Assembly: GCA_003138895.1 (NCBI GenBank)
Contig: PLHJ01000012.1
Coordinates: 21,628-79,944, forward strand
From: Acidimicrobiaceae bacterium
GTDB lineage: Bacteria > Actinomycetota > Acidimicrobiia > Acidimicrobiales > RAAP-2
Direction: 5' to 3'
DNA length: 58,317 nucleotides
Part shown: positions 16,321 to 25,605 of the stretch, piece by piece
Numbering within the stretch: position 1 is the first letter of the stretch
How the letters are laid out: each line of letters opens with the position of its first letter
Position numbers and translations under genes: made by a program
The notes under the pieces: model-generated
Databases searched by the model: none
What the model saw: only the letters and a program-made list of their open reading frames with translations
What the model was told of the DNA's origin: nothing

Positions 16321-18264
16321 TTACAGCAGTTTTTCTATCGTCCGCGCGAGTGCCCGACCCGCCGCAGCATATTCGTGGGTGACTACTGAGCAGCCCGGTC
16401 CCGCCTTGAGCATCAGTCGATCAAGAAAGTCCTCGCTTCGAATGGCGACCTTCGCGGCCAAGAGTTCATCGGAAACGACAGCCCACTGAACGTTCGTGAG
16501 CGTCTCAAACACCCAACGCTGAGCCGGCGGAAGTACCACCACCACGTCGAAACCACCATCGCCCGCTTCGGACAGCCAATTGAGCGAGGTGTCTGCCGGT
16601 GGCTGGTTGATTCGTGGTGATTTGGCAACCACGTCAACGATGCGGTCCACGCGAAAATTACGCCAGTCGGCTCGCAGGTGGCACCAAGCTCGAACAAAGA
16701 AACGACCATTCAACATTCGAATTTCCGTGGGTTCAATAGAGCGCGTGGTGAACTGACTTTCGCTCTCGGCGGCGTAGACAATCTTCAACTGTTCCTTGTC
16801 CGCAATGGCTTCGTGCAAAGCCTGAAGAAATGGCGGCTCCACGACGCCCAGGACTTTGGTCCAGTCGCCGACTGCTTCTTCAATTCGCGCGATGGCGCTC
16901 GTAATGGCGTGGTCCTTGTCGAGCGTCGAAGCTTGGTGCAGCGCAATGTTGATCTCGAAGAGGTCGCGCCACAGCAGGGGCGAAAATCGAGAACCCGTGC
17001 GGGCTTCGTAATCACTGCCGCGAACGTACGTAGGATCGGGAACATCGTCGTCGGTGTCGTCTTCTTGTTCAATCTGCACGAGGTACGTCGTGGGGTCACT
17101 GGCCAGTTGCAGCGCAATGAGCCGACTCATAATGGACTTCACGAGCTCGGTACTCATGGCGAAACGGTCCGCGAGGGCACTCGCCTTAATCCCATCGGGC
17201 GCTTGATAAACGGCGGAAATGAGCTGCAACGTCGGACCGAGCGTGTCCGTGCCTGAAGGCGTACGTGGGAAACGAATAGCGGATTCTTCCAACTTTGTCG
17301 GCCGATTGACGCCCTTTAACCACGTCTCGAGATCCTTCTTTACGGCTTCAGGGCCGAGGAGTCGAACGTGTTCGGCGCACTCGAGCAATGCGTAGCGAGC
17401 AGCGACCAGACCATCGAAATCAATCTTGGCCCTTACTCGCCCATTTTTTGACGAACCCAAACGTACGATGGCTTCGCCGACGGGCAAAACGCGGGCGTAG
17501 GCCTCATTGGTTTCAATTGCAACGCGCAAGGGTTCGAGATCTTTGTCGAAATGCGGATTCCATTCACGAGCCAGAGTGCGCTGTTCTTCAGAAACACTGA
17601 ACGTTTCGCCCAGAATTTCGACTTCTGATTCGATGCGGTTGATCCGAAAGCCCTTTACCTGTTCGCTTCCATCGACCACACCGACCACGTAGCCGTTGCC
17701 GCCGTCGACGTGTACGCGAAGTGGCCAAAGGGTTCGCTGCTTACTCGTGCGCGAGCGGTAGCGAAAACGAATGACACGACGGTCGTGCAGGGCCGCCAAA
17801 ATTGGCGTGTACGCCGCGGAATAGGCGAGCCCCCCGCTCGTGGGTACCGGTCCATCGACAAACAAACGAGCGACGCCCGCCGAACCAAATCCCAAGACGC
17901 GTAGAGCCACCGCGACCACGCGTTGTTCGTCATCGGTGAAATCAAGAGGCGGCGCGTACGCGGTGCGCTGATCAATCCAGTAGCCGGTTCGGTCATCGCG
18001 AAACAACGTTTCGATCTGAAAACCCAAGTCACGAATATCCGCCTTATCGCGTTCAAATTTTTGGCGTTTGGCGTCGAAGGCACCTTCGTAGGCGAGACGC
18101 TTCGTCGGGACCTTTCCCTTATAGGGGAATTCATCAATCCTTAGTTCTGCGAAAATTTCTTCTTGGGTAACTGGAGTCCCACGCTCAAATGCTTCGGTCA
18201 GGGTCAAAAAGAGCGCAACCTTGCGCTCTCTGCTTTCTTCTACCCCGCCTCGAAGTCCACTCAT
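16321..18264 (-). CDS. pafBC: Fused PafB-PafC WYL-domain transcriptional regulator
   Basis: 647 residues with two similar halves. Each has a winged-helix-like N-terminal part and a WYL domain: RVIRFRYRSRTSKQRTLWPL with GFRINRI in the first half, QLKIVYAAESESQFTTRSIE with NFRVDRI in the second. This matches PafB and PafC joined in one chain. PafBC is the LexA-independent DNA-damage regulator of actinomycetes, and its WYL domains sense nucleic-acid ligands. The usual Pup-proteasome neighbours are absent. Instead a relaxase gene follows 32 bp later on the same strand, which suggests co-transcription. Confidence 0.88.
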   Translation of the reverse strand: MSGLRGGVEESRERKVALFLTLTEAFERGTPVTQEEIFAELRIDEFPYKGKVPTKRLAYEGAFDAKRQKFERDKADIRDLGFQIETLFRDDRTGYWIDQRTAYAPPLDFTDDEQRVVAVALRVLGFGSAGVARLFVDGPVPTSGGLAYSAAYTPILAALHDRRVIRFRYRSRTSKQRTLWPLRVHVDGGNGYVVGVVDGSEQVKGFRINRIESEVEILGETFSVSEEQRTLAREWNPHFDKDLEPLRVAIETNEAYARVLPVGEAIVRLGSSKNGRVRAKIDFDGLVAARYALLECAEHVRLLGPEAVKKDLETWLKGVNRPTKLEESAIRFPRTPSGTDTLGPTLQLISAVYQAPDGIKASALADRFAMSTELVKSIMSRLIALQLASDPTTYLVQIEQEDDTDDDVPDPTYVRGSDYEARTGSRFSPLLWRDLFEINIALHQASTLDKDHAITSAIARIEEAVGDWTKVLGVVEPPFLQALHEAIADKEQLKIVYAAESESQFTTRSIEPTEIRMLNGRFFVRAWCHLRADWRNFRVDRIVDVVAKSPRINQPPADTSLNWLSEAGDGGFDVVVVLPPAQRWVFETLTNVQWAVVSDELLAAKVAIRSEDFLDRLMLKAGPGCSVVTHEYAAAGRALARTIEKLL

Positions 18265-18374
18265 TTCGTTCCCGTTCGTTTTGCAGTATCTGAGAGTACC
18301 GCCCAGAGGTCAACTCACCAAATGGATCAAGACACAGCACACAACGGGCGCACAATTACCCGAAACAAGCCTCG

Positions 18375-18863
18375 TTATTCGACGTGGTCCTCGCGTCGCC
18401 AGGTCCCCGATCGACCACCCGACTTTTCCCAAAGGGCCACGTTTTCAATGGTCATCGTCGGATCATTGGACTTGCACATGTCATAAATCGTGAGAGCCGC
18501 CACCGACACCGCCGTCATGGCCTCCATCGCCACACCCGTGCGATCAACGGTGTCGACGCTGGCTTCAATTTCGATATACGTATCGGCGATCATGAAATTT
18601 ATGTAGGTGTTGCCAACGAGCACCGGGTGCGCCATTGGCAAAAGCTCCGGCGCACGCTTGGCTGCTTGGATGCCGGCAACCCGCGCCGTGGCGAGCACGT
18701 CACCCTTGTTCGTCACGTTGGCCGCCACGGCGGCTGTCGTTTCAGGTTTCATCAGCACGCGACACCGAGCGAGCGCTCGTCGAGGTCCAACCTCGGACGT
18801 TCCTACTTCACGAGGGAACGTACTGTCGCGGGCCGAAAGGCGTAGTTGGTGGAAGTCGTCCAC
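18375..18863 (-). CDS. moaC: Cyclic pyranopterin monophosphate synthase
   Basis: A 162-residue MoaC that converts the cyclic GTP derivative made by MoaA into cyclic pyranopterin monophosphate in molybdenum-cofactor synthesis. Landmarks are KGDVLATARVAGIQAAKRAP near residue 53, the PMAHP segment, and VDRTGVAMEAMTAVSVAAL near residue 108, which carry the catalytic Lys/Asp region. The start is GTG. No other moa gene is adjacent. The 110-bp spacer before the PafBC start shows nothing clear. It is divergent from the FmdB-type gene. Confidence 0.95.
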   Translation of the reverse strand: MDDFHQLRLSARDSTFPREVGTSEVGPRRALARCRVLMKPETTAAVAANVTNKGDVLATARVAGIQAAKRAPELLPMAHPVLVGNTYINFMIADTYIEIEASVDTVDRTGVAMEAMTAVSVAALTIYDMCKSNDPTMTIENVALWEKSGGRSGTWRREDHVE

Positions 18864-18947
18864 GACCCCATGCTACCGAAGTGCCCGCTAACCCTGATGA
18901 GGGGGCCGGTAAGATGGCTATCTACGTTGCCCCTAGGAGTTCGCGCA

Positions 18948-19256
18948 ATGCCCACCTACGAATACGAATGCACCCAGTGCCACAAGCGCACCGAAGCCGT
19001 CCAAAAGTTCTCTGACGCACCCTTGACCGTGTGTCCCGAGTGCGGAGGCGAACTTCGAAAGGTGTTTTCCGCCGTCGGCATTGTCTTTAAGGGCAGTGGC
19101 TTCTACAAAAACGACAGTCGCGGCGCTTCGAGTACCGCAACGCATAGTGCCTCGAGCCCGGCTCCGGCCTCTGATGCATCGTCGTCGACGCCGGCGCCGA
19201 GTTCTGCTCCGAGTGCAACAACCACGCCCAGTACGCCTACTCCAAGTTCTGACTGA
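18948..19256 (+). CDS. FmdB-family zinc-ribbon protein with a Ser/Ala/Pro/Thr-rich tail
   Basis: 102 residues. The first 55 are a zinc ribbon: MPTYEYECTQCHKRTE with a CxxC pair, then CPECGGELRKVFSAVGIVFKG with a second pair, ending GSGFYKND. The rest is a low-complexity tail of Ser, Ala, Pro and Thr. This is the FmdB putative regulatory family, often found in actinomycetes with unknown function. The ATG at 18948 is preferred because TAGGAG lies upstream and MPTYEYEC is the family's canonical N-terminus. It stops 6 bp before the end of the convergent pmbA-like gene. Confidence 0.9.
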   Translation: MPTYEYECTQCHKRTEAVQKFSDAPLTVCPECGGELRKVFSAVGIVFKGSGFYKNDSRGASSTATHSASSPAPASDASSSTPAPSSAPSATTTPSTPTPSSD

Positions 19257-19262
19257 GAAGAA

Positions 19263-20618
19263 CTACGTCCCCGACACGGCAATATTGGCAATCGCCAGCG
19301 ACTGCCCCGCCGAAGCGCCTGGTAACCACTCAACGTCACTTCCGACGTAGAGAATATCGAGCAGCATGCGCTGCAGTGTCGAGGCGACAGTAATTTCTCG
19401 AACGGGTTCCGCCAATTCGCCGTCGCGAATCATGAGGCCATTTACGCCAACGGAAAAATCGCCGGAGATGGGATTGACGCCCGAATGGACGCCGCTCATT
19501 GACTCAACGTACAAACCATTTCCCACCTTCGCCAAGAGTTCCTTTTGCGAGTACTCGCCCGGCACGGCCTGCAATGCTCGACAACCAGCGGTCGGTGAGC
19601 CACTGATACCGCCGCGTACGGCACTGCCCGTTGAGACAGTCCCGGCGCGTCGACCGGCCACCGTGTCATAAACAAAGCCCTTCAAGACGCCATTTTCAAT
19701 CAGAACATTCCTTCGACAAGCGAGACCTTCGCCATCGAATTGGCTCGCGGCGAAATGTCTCGCGTCCGTGGGATCGTCGAGCAACGTAAAACCCGCCATT
19801 GCCACTTCTTCACCGACCCGGTCCGCGAAGAACGAACGCCCTCGAACAACAGACTCGCCCGACAATGCACTGCCCAACACCGAAAACAACGTGGCGGCAC
19901 TTCGAGGATCAAAAACCACCGTGCATTTCATCGACGCTGGTTTCGTGGCACCCAACCGCCGTGTCGAACGACGAATAGCTTCGGCGCTTGCTTTAGCGAG
20001 GTCGAGGTCGCGTGGTGAACGAGCTACTGATAGTCCCCAGCCCGTCTGGTCGCTCTTTCCGTCCGATGCAATAGCTTCCACCGAAATATGTGCGCCCGAG
20101 CGCGCGTAGGTGGCTCGCACACCGTTCGTTGAGGCAACAGCAGCCGCCACGTCGTAATCCGAATAATTGGCCGAGTCGACTTGGCGGATACGAGTGTCGC
20201 CCGAACGCACCAAGCGCTCGAGTTCTATTGCCCAGGAAATTTTGTCGTCGAGGGGCGTCGTTGCGACCTCGTCGGTTCGAAGTTCCATTGGGACTGAAGA
20301 AACGCCGTCCGGTGTCGCAAAAGCGATGAATTCATCCTCCGAGGCAAAGCGAACATTGTCGCGAGCTTGTTCCAGCGTCTCCGCAATAGCGTTCTCGTCG
20401 AGTGATCCGACCCACGCCGAACCAACACGGGCGCCAGTGGGCGTATTGGTCAACACGCGAATACCAATGCCCGACGACGAAGCGGTCGAGAGCTTTTCTA
20501 TTTCACCCTGGTAGGCCTGCACTTCGGTGTCGGTGCCCGACGACACGTACACCTCAATGTGTTCGTCACCCTTGGCTCGCTCGAGTATTTGGAGCGCTTG
20601 TTCGAGTAATTCGCTCAC
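19263..20618 (-). CDS. pmbA: TldD/PmbA family protein, PmbA-like subunit
   Basis: 451 residues from a GTG at 20618 that overlaps the tldD stop (GTGA). The N-terminal domain EVQAYQGEIEKLSTASSSGIGIRV and C-terminal segments such as SGSPTAGCRALQ and SGVHSGVNPISGDFSVGVNGLMIRDG are typical of PmbA (TldE). It lacks the HExxxH zinc motif, as PmbA subunits do. With TldD it forms a heterodimeric metalloprotease that degrades unfolded peptides and matures some microcins. A longer frame upstream is inside tldD and is not used. Confidence 0.92.
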   Translation of the reverse strand: MSELLEQALQILERAKGDEHIEVYVSSGTDTEVQAYQGEIEKLSTASSSGIGIRVLTNTPTGARVGSAWVGSLDENAIAETLEQARDNVRFASEDEFIAFATPDGVSSVPMELRTDEVATTPLDDKISWAIELERLVRSGDTRIRQVDSANYSDYDVAAAVASTNGVRATYARSGAHISVEAIASDGKSDQTGWGLSVARSPRDLDLAKASAEAIRRSTRRLGATKPASMKCTVVFDPRSAATLFSVLGSALSGESVVRGRSFFADRVGEEVAMAGFTLLDDPTDARHFAASQFDGEGLACRRNVLIENGVLKGFVYDTVAGRRAGTVSTGSAVRGGISGSPTAGCRALQAVPGEYSQKELLAKVGNGLYVESMSGVHSGVNPISGDFSVGVNGLMIRDGELAEPVREITVASTLQRMLLDILYVGSDVEWLPGASAGQSLAIANIAVSGT

Positions 20619-22015
20619 GCGGCCGTGCCACCAATCGTGACACCGGTCAGACGCATCGTTGCTTGACCCGTGCCCACGGGAACGGACTGTCCATCTTTTC
20701 CACACGTCCCTGGCGTCATCGAAAAGTCGGTGGCGACGGCGTCGACTTTCTTCAAAATGTCGGGTCCATTACCAATCAAGTTGCAATCACGAAGCGGCGT
20801 CGTAATCTTTCCGTCCTCAATCAAAAAAGCCGACGTCATGCCAAAAACGAAGTCACCGGTGGCGGTGTTGACCTGACCTCCGCCCAGCTGCGCAACGTAG
20901 ACGCCGTAGGGTGTCTGGGCAACAATCTCGTCTGCGTCGGAGGTTCCTTCCAGGAGATACGTATTCGTCATGCGCACCATTGGCAGGTGCTGATAGCTCT
21001 GTCGTCGACCATTGCCTGAAGACGCGCGACCTTCTTTTTGAGATCGCAAGTAGTCCCACATATAGTCAGTGAGCACTCCATCTTTGATGAGAACGTTTCG
21101 AGCACTCGGTCGGCCTTCGTCGTCAATCGCTAAGTAGCCCCATTCGCCTCGAACCGTGCCGTCATCGACCAGCGTGACCAGTGGACTCGCCACCAATTCG
21201 CCAACTTTTCCCGCGTACACCGACGCATCTTTTAGGACGGCGTCTGCTTCAAGTCCGTGGCCACAGGCCTCGTGAAACAAGATGCCTCCAGATCCTCCCG
21301 CGAGCACGACCGGCAGATCACCCGACGGGGCCGGTCGGGCGTCGAGCTTGGTAATGGCTTGGCGCGCCGCGCCGCGGGCAGCTTCTTCCACGGCTTCATT
21401 GGTCAGTATCTCAAAGCCGCGTGTCCCCGCCACGGGCCGATAACCCGTTTGCATGCCGGTATCACCAAGAGCCACGCAGATGACATTGAACCGTGTTCGA
21501 ACCTGATGGTCGCTCGCAAAGACACCCTCGGAATTTGCAACCAGAAATCGCCGCGTACTGTCGCCGAGTCCCACCTGCACTTGCGTAATGGCCGAACCCT
21601 CCGACCTCGCCACGTCATCAGCGTGCAACAGCAGCTCAATCTTCTTTGCCTTGTCGACGTCGCCGGGCTCAATTGCTGCCGTCGTGGGATAGTCCCGCAG
21701 CGTGGAAAGAGCGATTTCTCGAACACCACCACCGCCTTCTCGCGCCACCGCCGCGGCCGCCTGAGCAGCAGCCAGCAGACCCTTCTCGGAAAGATTTGCC
21801 GTGTGGGCAAAGCCCGTTGTTTCGCCCACGACCACGCGAATTCCGGCCCCGCGATCTCGGCCCGAACTGAGTTCTTCGACTTTTCGCTGGTCGAGCATGG
21901 CCGACGAGGTGGACCGGTCTTCAACGAAGACTTCGGCAAAGTCGCCACCTCGCGAGAGCGCACTTTCCAAAACTCGCTCGACGACGGATGACTCAACAAG
22001 GGCGGGCGCTGACAT
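20615..22015 (-). CDS. tldD: Metalloprotease TldD
   Basis: 466 residues, the catalytic partner of the PmbA-like protein encoded immediately downstream with a 4-bp overlap. The zinc-binding motif HEACGHGLEAD lies near residue 247. Other family segments are SSGRDRGAGIRVVVGETTGFA, GRPSARNVLIKDGVLTDYMWD and GGGQVNTATGDFVFGMTSAFLI. Length is normal. It is divergent from dxs across a 77-bp spacer. Confidence 0.96.
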   Translation of the reverse strand: MSAPALVESSVVERVLESALSRGGDFAEVFVEDRSTSSAMLDQRKVEELSSGRDRGAGIRVVVGETTGFAHTANLSEKGLLAAAQAAAAVAREGGGGVREIALSTLRDYPTTAAIEPGDVDKAKKIELLLHADDVARSEGSAITQVQVGLGDSTRRFLVANSEGVFASDHQVRTRFNVICVALGDTGMQTGYRPVAGTRGFEILTNEAVEEAARGAARQAITKLDARPAPSGDLPVVLAGGSGGILFHEACGHGLEADAVLKDASVYAGKVGELVASPLVTLVDDGTVRGEWGYLAIDDEGRPSARNVLIKDGVLTDYMWDYLRSQKEGRASSGNGRRQSYQHLPMVRMTNTYLLEGTSDADEIVAQTPYGVYVAQLGGGQVNTATGDFVFGMTSAFLIEDGKITTPLRDCNLIGNGPDILKKVDAVATDFSMTPGTCGKDGQSVPVGTGQATMRLTGVTIGGTAA

Positions 22016-22092
22016 GCAGGTATCGTACTGGCGTTCTTTTGGTCTGGGTCCGTCACTGGGAGTCTCGCAACGTCCACCGGTAGGCTGAATGG

Positions 22093-24018
22093 GTGATTCT
22101 TCCGTCCATTGAAACGCCCGCGGACCTTAAGGGGCTCTCGAGCGACGAATTGGAAACCCTGTCGGGTGAAATCCGAGAATTCATCATCAATTCCGTCACC
22201 AAGACCGGTGGTCATCTCGGTTCAAACCTCGGCGTCGTAGAACTCACGCTGGCCCTGCACCGCGTTTTTGATTCGCCCAACGACATTCTACTCTGGGATA
22301 CGGGCCATCAGGCCTATGTTCACAAGTTGCTCACCGGACGTCGCTACGGGTTTAAGCAGCTTCGCCAACGCGGCGGTATTTCTGGCTATCCCAACCGTTC
22401 CGAAAGTGAGCACGACTGGATTGAGTCCTCGCACGCCTCCACTGCACTCTCCTACGCGCACGGGCTCTCCGTGGCCATGCAACATCGCCACGAGCTCGCC
22501 GGACACGGCGGCAACCGACACGTTGTGGCCATTGTGGGCGATGGTTCGCTCACGGGCGGCATGGCGTATGAAGCCCTCAACAATCTTGGCCACTCCGAAC
22601 AGCGTTGCGTGATTGTTCTTAATGACAACGGCCGTAGTTACGCGCCCACCATCTCGAAACTCTCGGAATCACTGACGACACTCCGCCTCAATCGGACCTA
22701 CGTGAGCACCAGAGAACGTCTTCGCCAGTGGTTACGCAGGATTCCACTCGTAGGTCGCTTGGCCTACGTAGGCGTGCACGGTGTGACGAGCGTGGTGCGA
22801 GAACTCGTGACGCCGCACACGTTCTTTGAAAACCTTGGCGTTCGCTACGTCGGACCCATTGACGGCCACAACATTGCCGCCATGGAAACGGCTTTCGAAA
22901 GTGCCGCCACCTGGGACGGTCCCATTGTGGTGCACGTGCTGACCGAAAAGGGCCGTGGATACGCGCCCGCGGTGAGCGACAACCTCAAGTTGCACGACTA
23001 CAAGATTCCGGCCAATTATGAGGACGATGAAGTCGTCCCCACTTCGTACGCCGAGGCGTTTTCAAAAACTTTGCTCGAACTCGCTGAACAAGACGACCGC
23101 ATTGTCGCGCTAACGGCAGCCATGGCCGGCCCCACGGGTCTTTTGCAGTTCCAGCAGAAATTTCCTGATCGCTTTTTTGACGTGGGCATCGCTGAGCAGC
23201 ACGAAATGACCGCAGCCGCTGGTATGGCCATGGGTGGTCTTCGTCCCGTGGTCTGTGTCTACTCCACGTTCTTTGCTCGGGCTTTTGACCAAGCCAACCT
23301 CGATGTTGGTCTGCTCAATCTGCCGGTCGTCATGATTTTTGACCGCGCCGGCATCACTGGGGACGACGGTCCCAGTCACCACGGCATTTTGGATATGGCA
23401 CTGTGCCTTGCTATTCCCAACATGACGATTTTTGCCCCATCGAGTCCCGACGAAGTCCGCGCGATGCTGACTACGGCGCTCTCGATGACGACGCCGACGG
23501 CCCTACGGTTTCCAAAGACGTTGCCGGCGCCCATGGACGGACTCGTTGGTTCCGATCTCAAGGCGCGACAGATTTCGCGCGGGGATGGATCGCTCTGTGT
23601 TTTGGCGGTTGGCAAAATGACCTCCCACGCGTACGCCGCGTTGCAGTTATTGGGCGACGAATCAACGAAAATCACGCTGTACGACGTTCGCGTTTTGCCG
23701 CCGGATCCTCTTATGATTGACGACGCCCTTACGCATGACCGCGTCGTAACGGTCGAAGATGGCACTCGCCACGGTGGGGCTGGGGCTTTTATGGTGTCGT
23801 GTCTTCGCTCGCGTGCTCAAGAACTTGGACGTCCGTTTCCGGTGACCCGCATTCTGGGTGTGCCGCGTGCGTATCTGGAACACCACAAGCCCGACCAACT
23901 CCTCGCGGAAATAGGACTCGACCCCGCCGGTCTCGCCGGTGCCTTTCGACGATCACTTAACGACGAACCCGAATTTGCCCGGCCGCTTCCAGAGGCTCCT
24001 CGGCCCATTTATTACTAA
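22093..24018 (+). CDS. dxs: 1-deoxy-D-xylulose-5-phosphate synthase
   Basis: 641 residues, the first enzyme of the MEP isoprenoid pathway, joining pyruvate and glyceraldehyde 3-phosphate with thiamine diphosphate. Conserved parts are GGHLGSNLGVVELTLALHRVF, DTGHQAYVHKLLTGR, GDGSLTGGMAYEALNN with the cofactor-binding GDG, VGIAEQHEMTAAAGMAMGG with the catalytic Glu, and DRAGITGDDGPSHHGILD. It starts at GTG, and length fits the family. It stands alone on the plus strand, followed by a 337-bp gene-free stretch. Confidence 0.97.
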   Translation: MILPSIETPADLKGLSSDELETLSGEIREFIINSVTKTGGHLGSNLGVVELTLALHRVFDSPNDILLWDTGHQAYVHKLLTGRRYGFKQLRQRGGISGYPNRSESEHDWIESSHASTALSYAHGLSVAMQHRHELAGHGGNRHVVAIVGDGSLTGGMAYEALNNLGHSEQRCVIVLNDNGRSYAPTISKLSESLTTLRLNRTYVSTRERLRQWLRRIPLVGRLAYVGVHGVTSVVRELVTPHTFFENLGVRYVGPIDGHNIAAMETAFESAATWDGPIVVHVLTEKGRGYAPAVSDNLKLHDYKIPANYEDDEVVPTSYAEAFSKTLLELAEQDDRIVALTAAMAGPTGLLQFQQKFPDRFFDVGIAEQHEMTAAAGMAMGGLRPVVCVYSTFFARAFDQANLDVGLLNLPVVMIFDRAGITGDDGPSHHGILDMALCLAIPNMTIFAPSSPDEVRAMLTTALSMTTPTALRFPKTLPAPMDGLVGSDLKARQISRGDGSLCVLAVGKMTSHAYAALQLLGDESTKITLYDVRVLPPDPLMIDDALTHDRVVTVEDGTRHGGAGAFMVSCLRSRAQELGRPFPVTRILGVPRAYLEHHKPDQLLAEIGLDPAGLAGAFRRSLNDEPEFARPLPEAPRPIYY

Positions 24019-24355
24019 TGGACTTAACGAGATAGGCCGATCTCTAAGTCGCCTCAAGATTTGCCTACTTCGCATCAATTGCTCTACGGAACGCACTGCG
24101 GTTGGCAATAGTTCCTTTCCGTTAACGCCTTCGTGCATCCAAAGATGATTTGTCGATATCTGACCGCGCTATTGATTGAGTGCGCCGCGAAGGGCTGAAT
24201 GGAACGTAAATTGTAAATTTCGCAATCCTGTCCTGATATTGAGAACCTGAACCATGAGATCGGACCTTTCAAACTTCTCCTAGAGCAACCTTTATCGGCT
24301 TCGACGAAGCAACAGGCGTGTTCGAATTTCGCAGACCCCGCGCTACATTGACTTC
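24019..24355. other. 337-bp intergenic region between dxs and msrB
   Basis: No gene, tRNA or clear terminator is seen. The stretch is more AT-rich than its neighbours around 24205-24240. Short frames crossing it on both strands have no family features. It presumably carries the msrB promoter. Confidence 0.5.
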
Positions 24356-24754
24356 GTGACCTACGGCGTTGAAAAAACTGACGAAGAGTGGCTTCAAGAA
24401 CTCGGACCGGAACGATACGCGATCCTTCGAAAGGCGGCGACGGAAGCACCTGGTACTGGTTCGTTGCTGTACGTCGACGACAAGGGAACTTTCACGTGCG
24501 GTGGCTGCGGACAGGTTCTCTTTACCTCAGAACAAAAATTTGATTCGGGTTGTGGATGGCCAAGTTTCGACGCGTGTGAGCCAGGTTCGATCATTGAACG
24601 TCCTGACAACTCATTGCTGCAGCGACGAATCGAGATTTTGTGCTCGAAGTGTGGTGGCCACTTAGGTCACGTCTTTCCTGACGGACCAACACCCACTGGC
24701 CTTCGCTACTGCGTAAATTCACTTTCCATCGACTTCGACGAAGCGAAAAACTAA
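24356..24754 (+). CDS. msrB: Peptide-methionine (R)-S-oxide reductase
   Basis: A 132-residue MsrB that reduces the R form of methionine sulfoxide in proteins. Two zinc-binding CxxC pairs (CGGC near residue 48, CSKC near residue 97), GCGWPSF and GHLGHVFPDGP are diagnostic, and the catalytic Cys sits in RYCVNSLSI near the C-terminus. The GTG start is close to the usual N-terminus. Its stop (TAA) interlocks with the ftsX stop in a 4-bp CTAA convergent overlap. Confidence 0.96.
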   Translation: MTYGVEKTDEEWLQELGPERYAILRKAATEAPGTGSLLYVDDKGTFTCGGCGQVLFTSEQKFDSGCGWPSFDACEPGSIIERPDNSLLQRRIEILCSKCGGHLGHVFPDGPTPTGLRYCVNSLSIDFDEAKN

Positions 24755-25605
24755 ACGTCCAAGAAACGCCGAATGGCAATTGCCGAACCAACGGCGCCAA
24801 TTCCTGCACCCAGAAGAATCACCACAAGATTTGTACCCCATAGCGCGCTCGTGCTGAGTTGAAACTCATTGTGCAGCGGGTACCAAATATGAAGTGCAGT
24901 CACGCCAACAACGGCGACGAGTGAACCCAGAAGGCCTTGGATAAACCCTTCGGTGACGAAGGGAATGCGAATAAACCAGTTGGTGGCTCCTACGAGCTTC
25001 ATCACCGACACTTCGCGGCGCCGAGAAAAAATCGCCATTCGAATCGTGTTGAGGATGAGTACCGAAGCCGACAGGAGAAGCACCCCGGCCAACGCCAAGA
25101 AGACGATCTGCAAAACACGAATGGCACTGTTCATTTGACGAATCTGTTGTTCGGGCGCAGTTACTTGGTAAACACCAGGCTGACTCGTAAACGTTGACTC
25201 AACCACGAAGGCGTTCGACGGCACCGTGGGGACACAACGGAACGAGGACGGCATATCCCCCACCGTCAAAGCAGAAAACTCTGAGGGCGGCAACAATTGC
25301 TTCGCTTCGGAGTAATCCTGTTGTTGCGTGTCGTACACGCACTGCTTCACGAGTGGAAGATTCGCCAATTGGCTCTGCACGTTCGAAATTTCACTCGCCG
25401 AAGCTGTTGGATTCATCCACACGGTGACGCGGGTGCCTTGTTGCCAGTGAGCTGATGCCTGCGCGGCACTTTGTTTGAGTAGCAGCGCTGCTCCTACCAA
25501 TGACAGTGAAACGGCAACCGTAAGAACAGCGGCCAAGGTCATCATTCGGTTTCGCCAAAGGTTGGTGCCCGTTTCACGAAGGGCATAACGAAAGAAGACC
25601 CTCAT
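24751..25605 (-). CDS. ftsX: Cell-division ABC transporter permease FtsX
   Basis: A 284-residue membrane protein with one N-terminal helix (about residues 22-45), an external domain of about 120 residues, and three C-terminal helices. RMAIFSRRREVSVMKLVGATNWFIRIPF is the classic FtsX segment that couples to FtsE. With FtsE it controls peptidoglycan hydrolases at the septum. Its ATG overlaps the ftsE stop by one base (TAATG). In many actinomycetes smpB follows ftsX; here msrB converges instead. Confidence 0.95.
   Translation of the reverse strand: MRVFFRYALRETGTNLWRNRMMTLAAVLTVAVSLSLVGAALLLKQSAAQASAHWQQGTRVTVWMNPTASASEISNVQSQLANLPLVKQCVYDTQQQDYSEAKQLLPPSEFSALTVGDMPSSFRCVPTVPSNAFVVESTFTSQPGVYQVTAPEQQIRQMNSAIRVLQIVFLALAGVLLLSASVLILNTIRMAIFSRRREVSVMKLVGATNWFIRIPFVTEGFIQGLLGSLVAVVGVTALHIWYPLHNEFQLSTSALWGTNLVVILLGAGIGAVGSAIAIRRFLDV

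Noticed and set aside
21257..21991. 244-codon plus-strand frame opposite tldD
   Set aside because: It lies fully antisense to a gene with clear TldD motifs and shows no family features of its own.
24310..24345. GTTCGAAT resembling a tRNA T-loop
   Set aside because: The flanking bases do not form a T-stem or acceptor stem, so no tRNA is supported.
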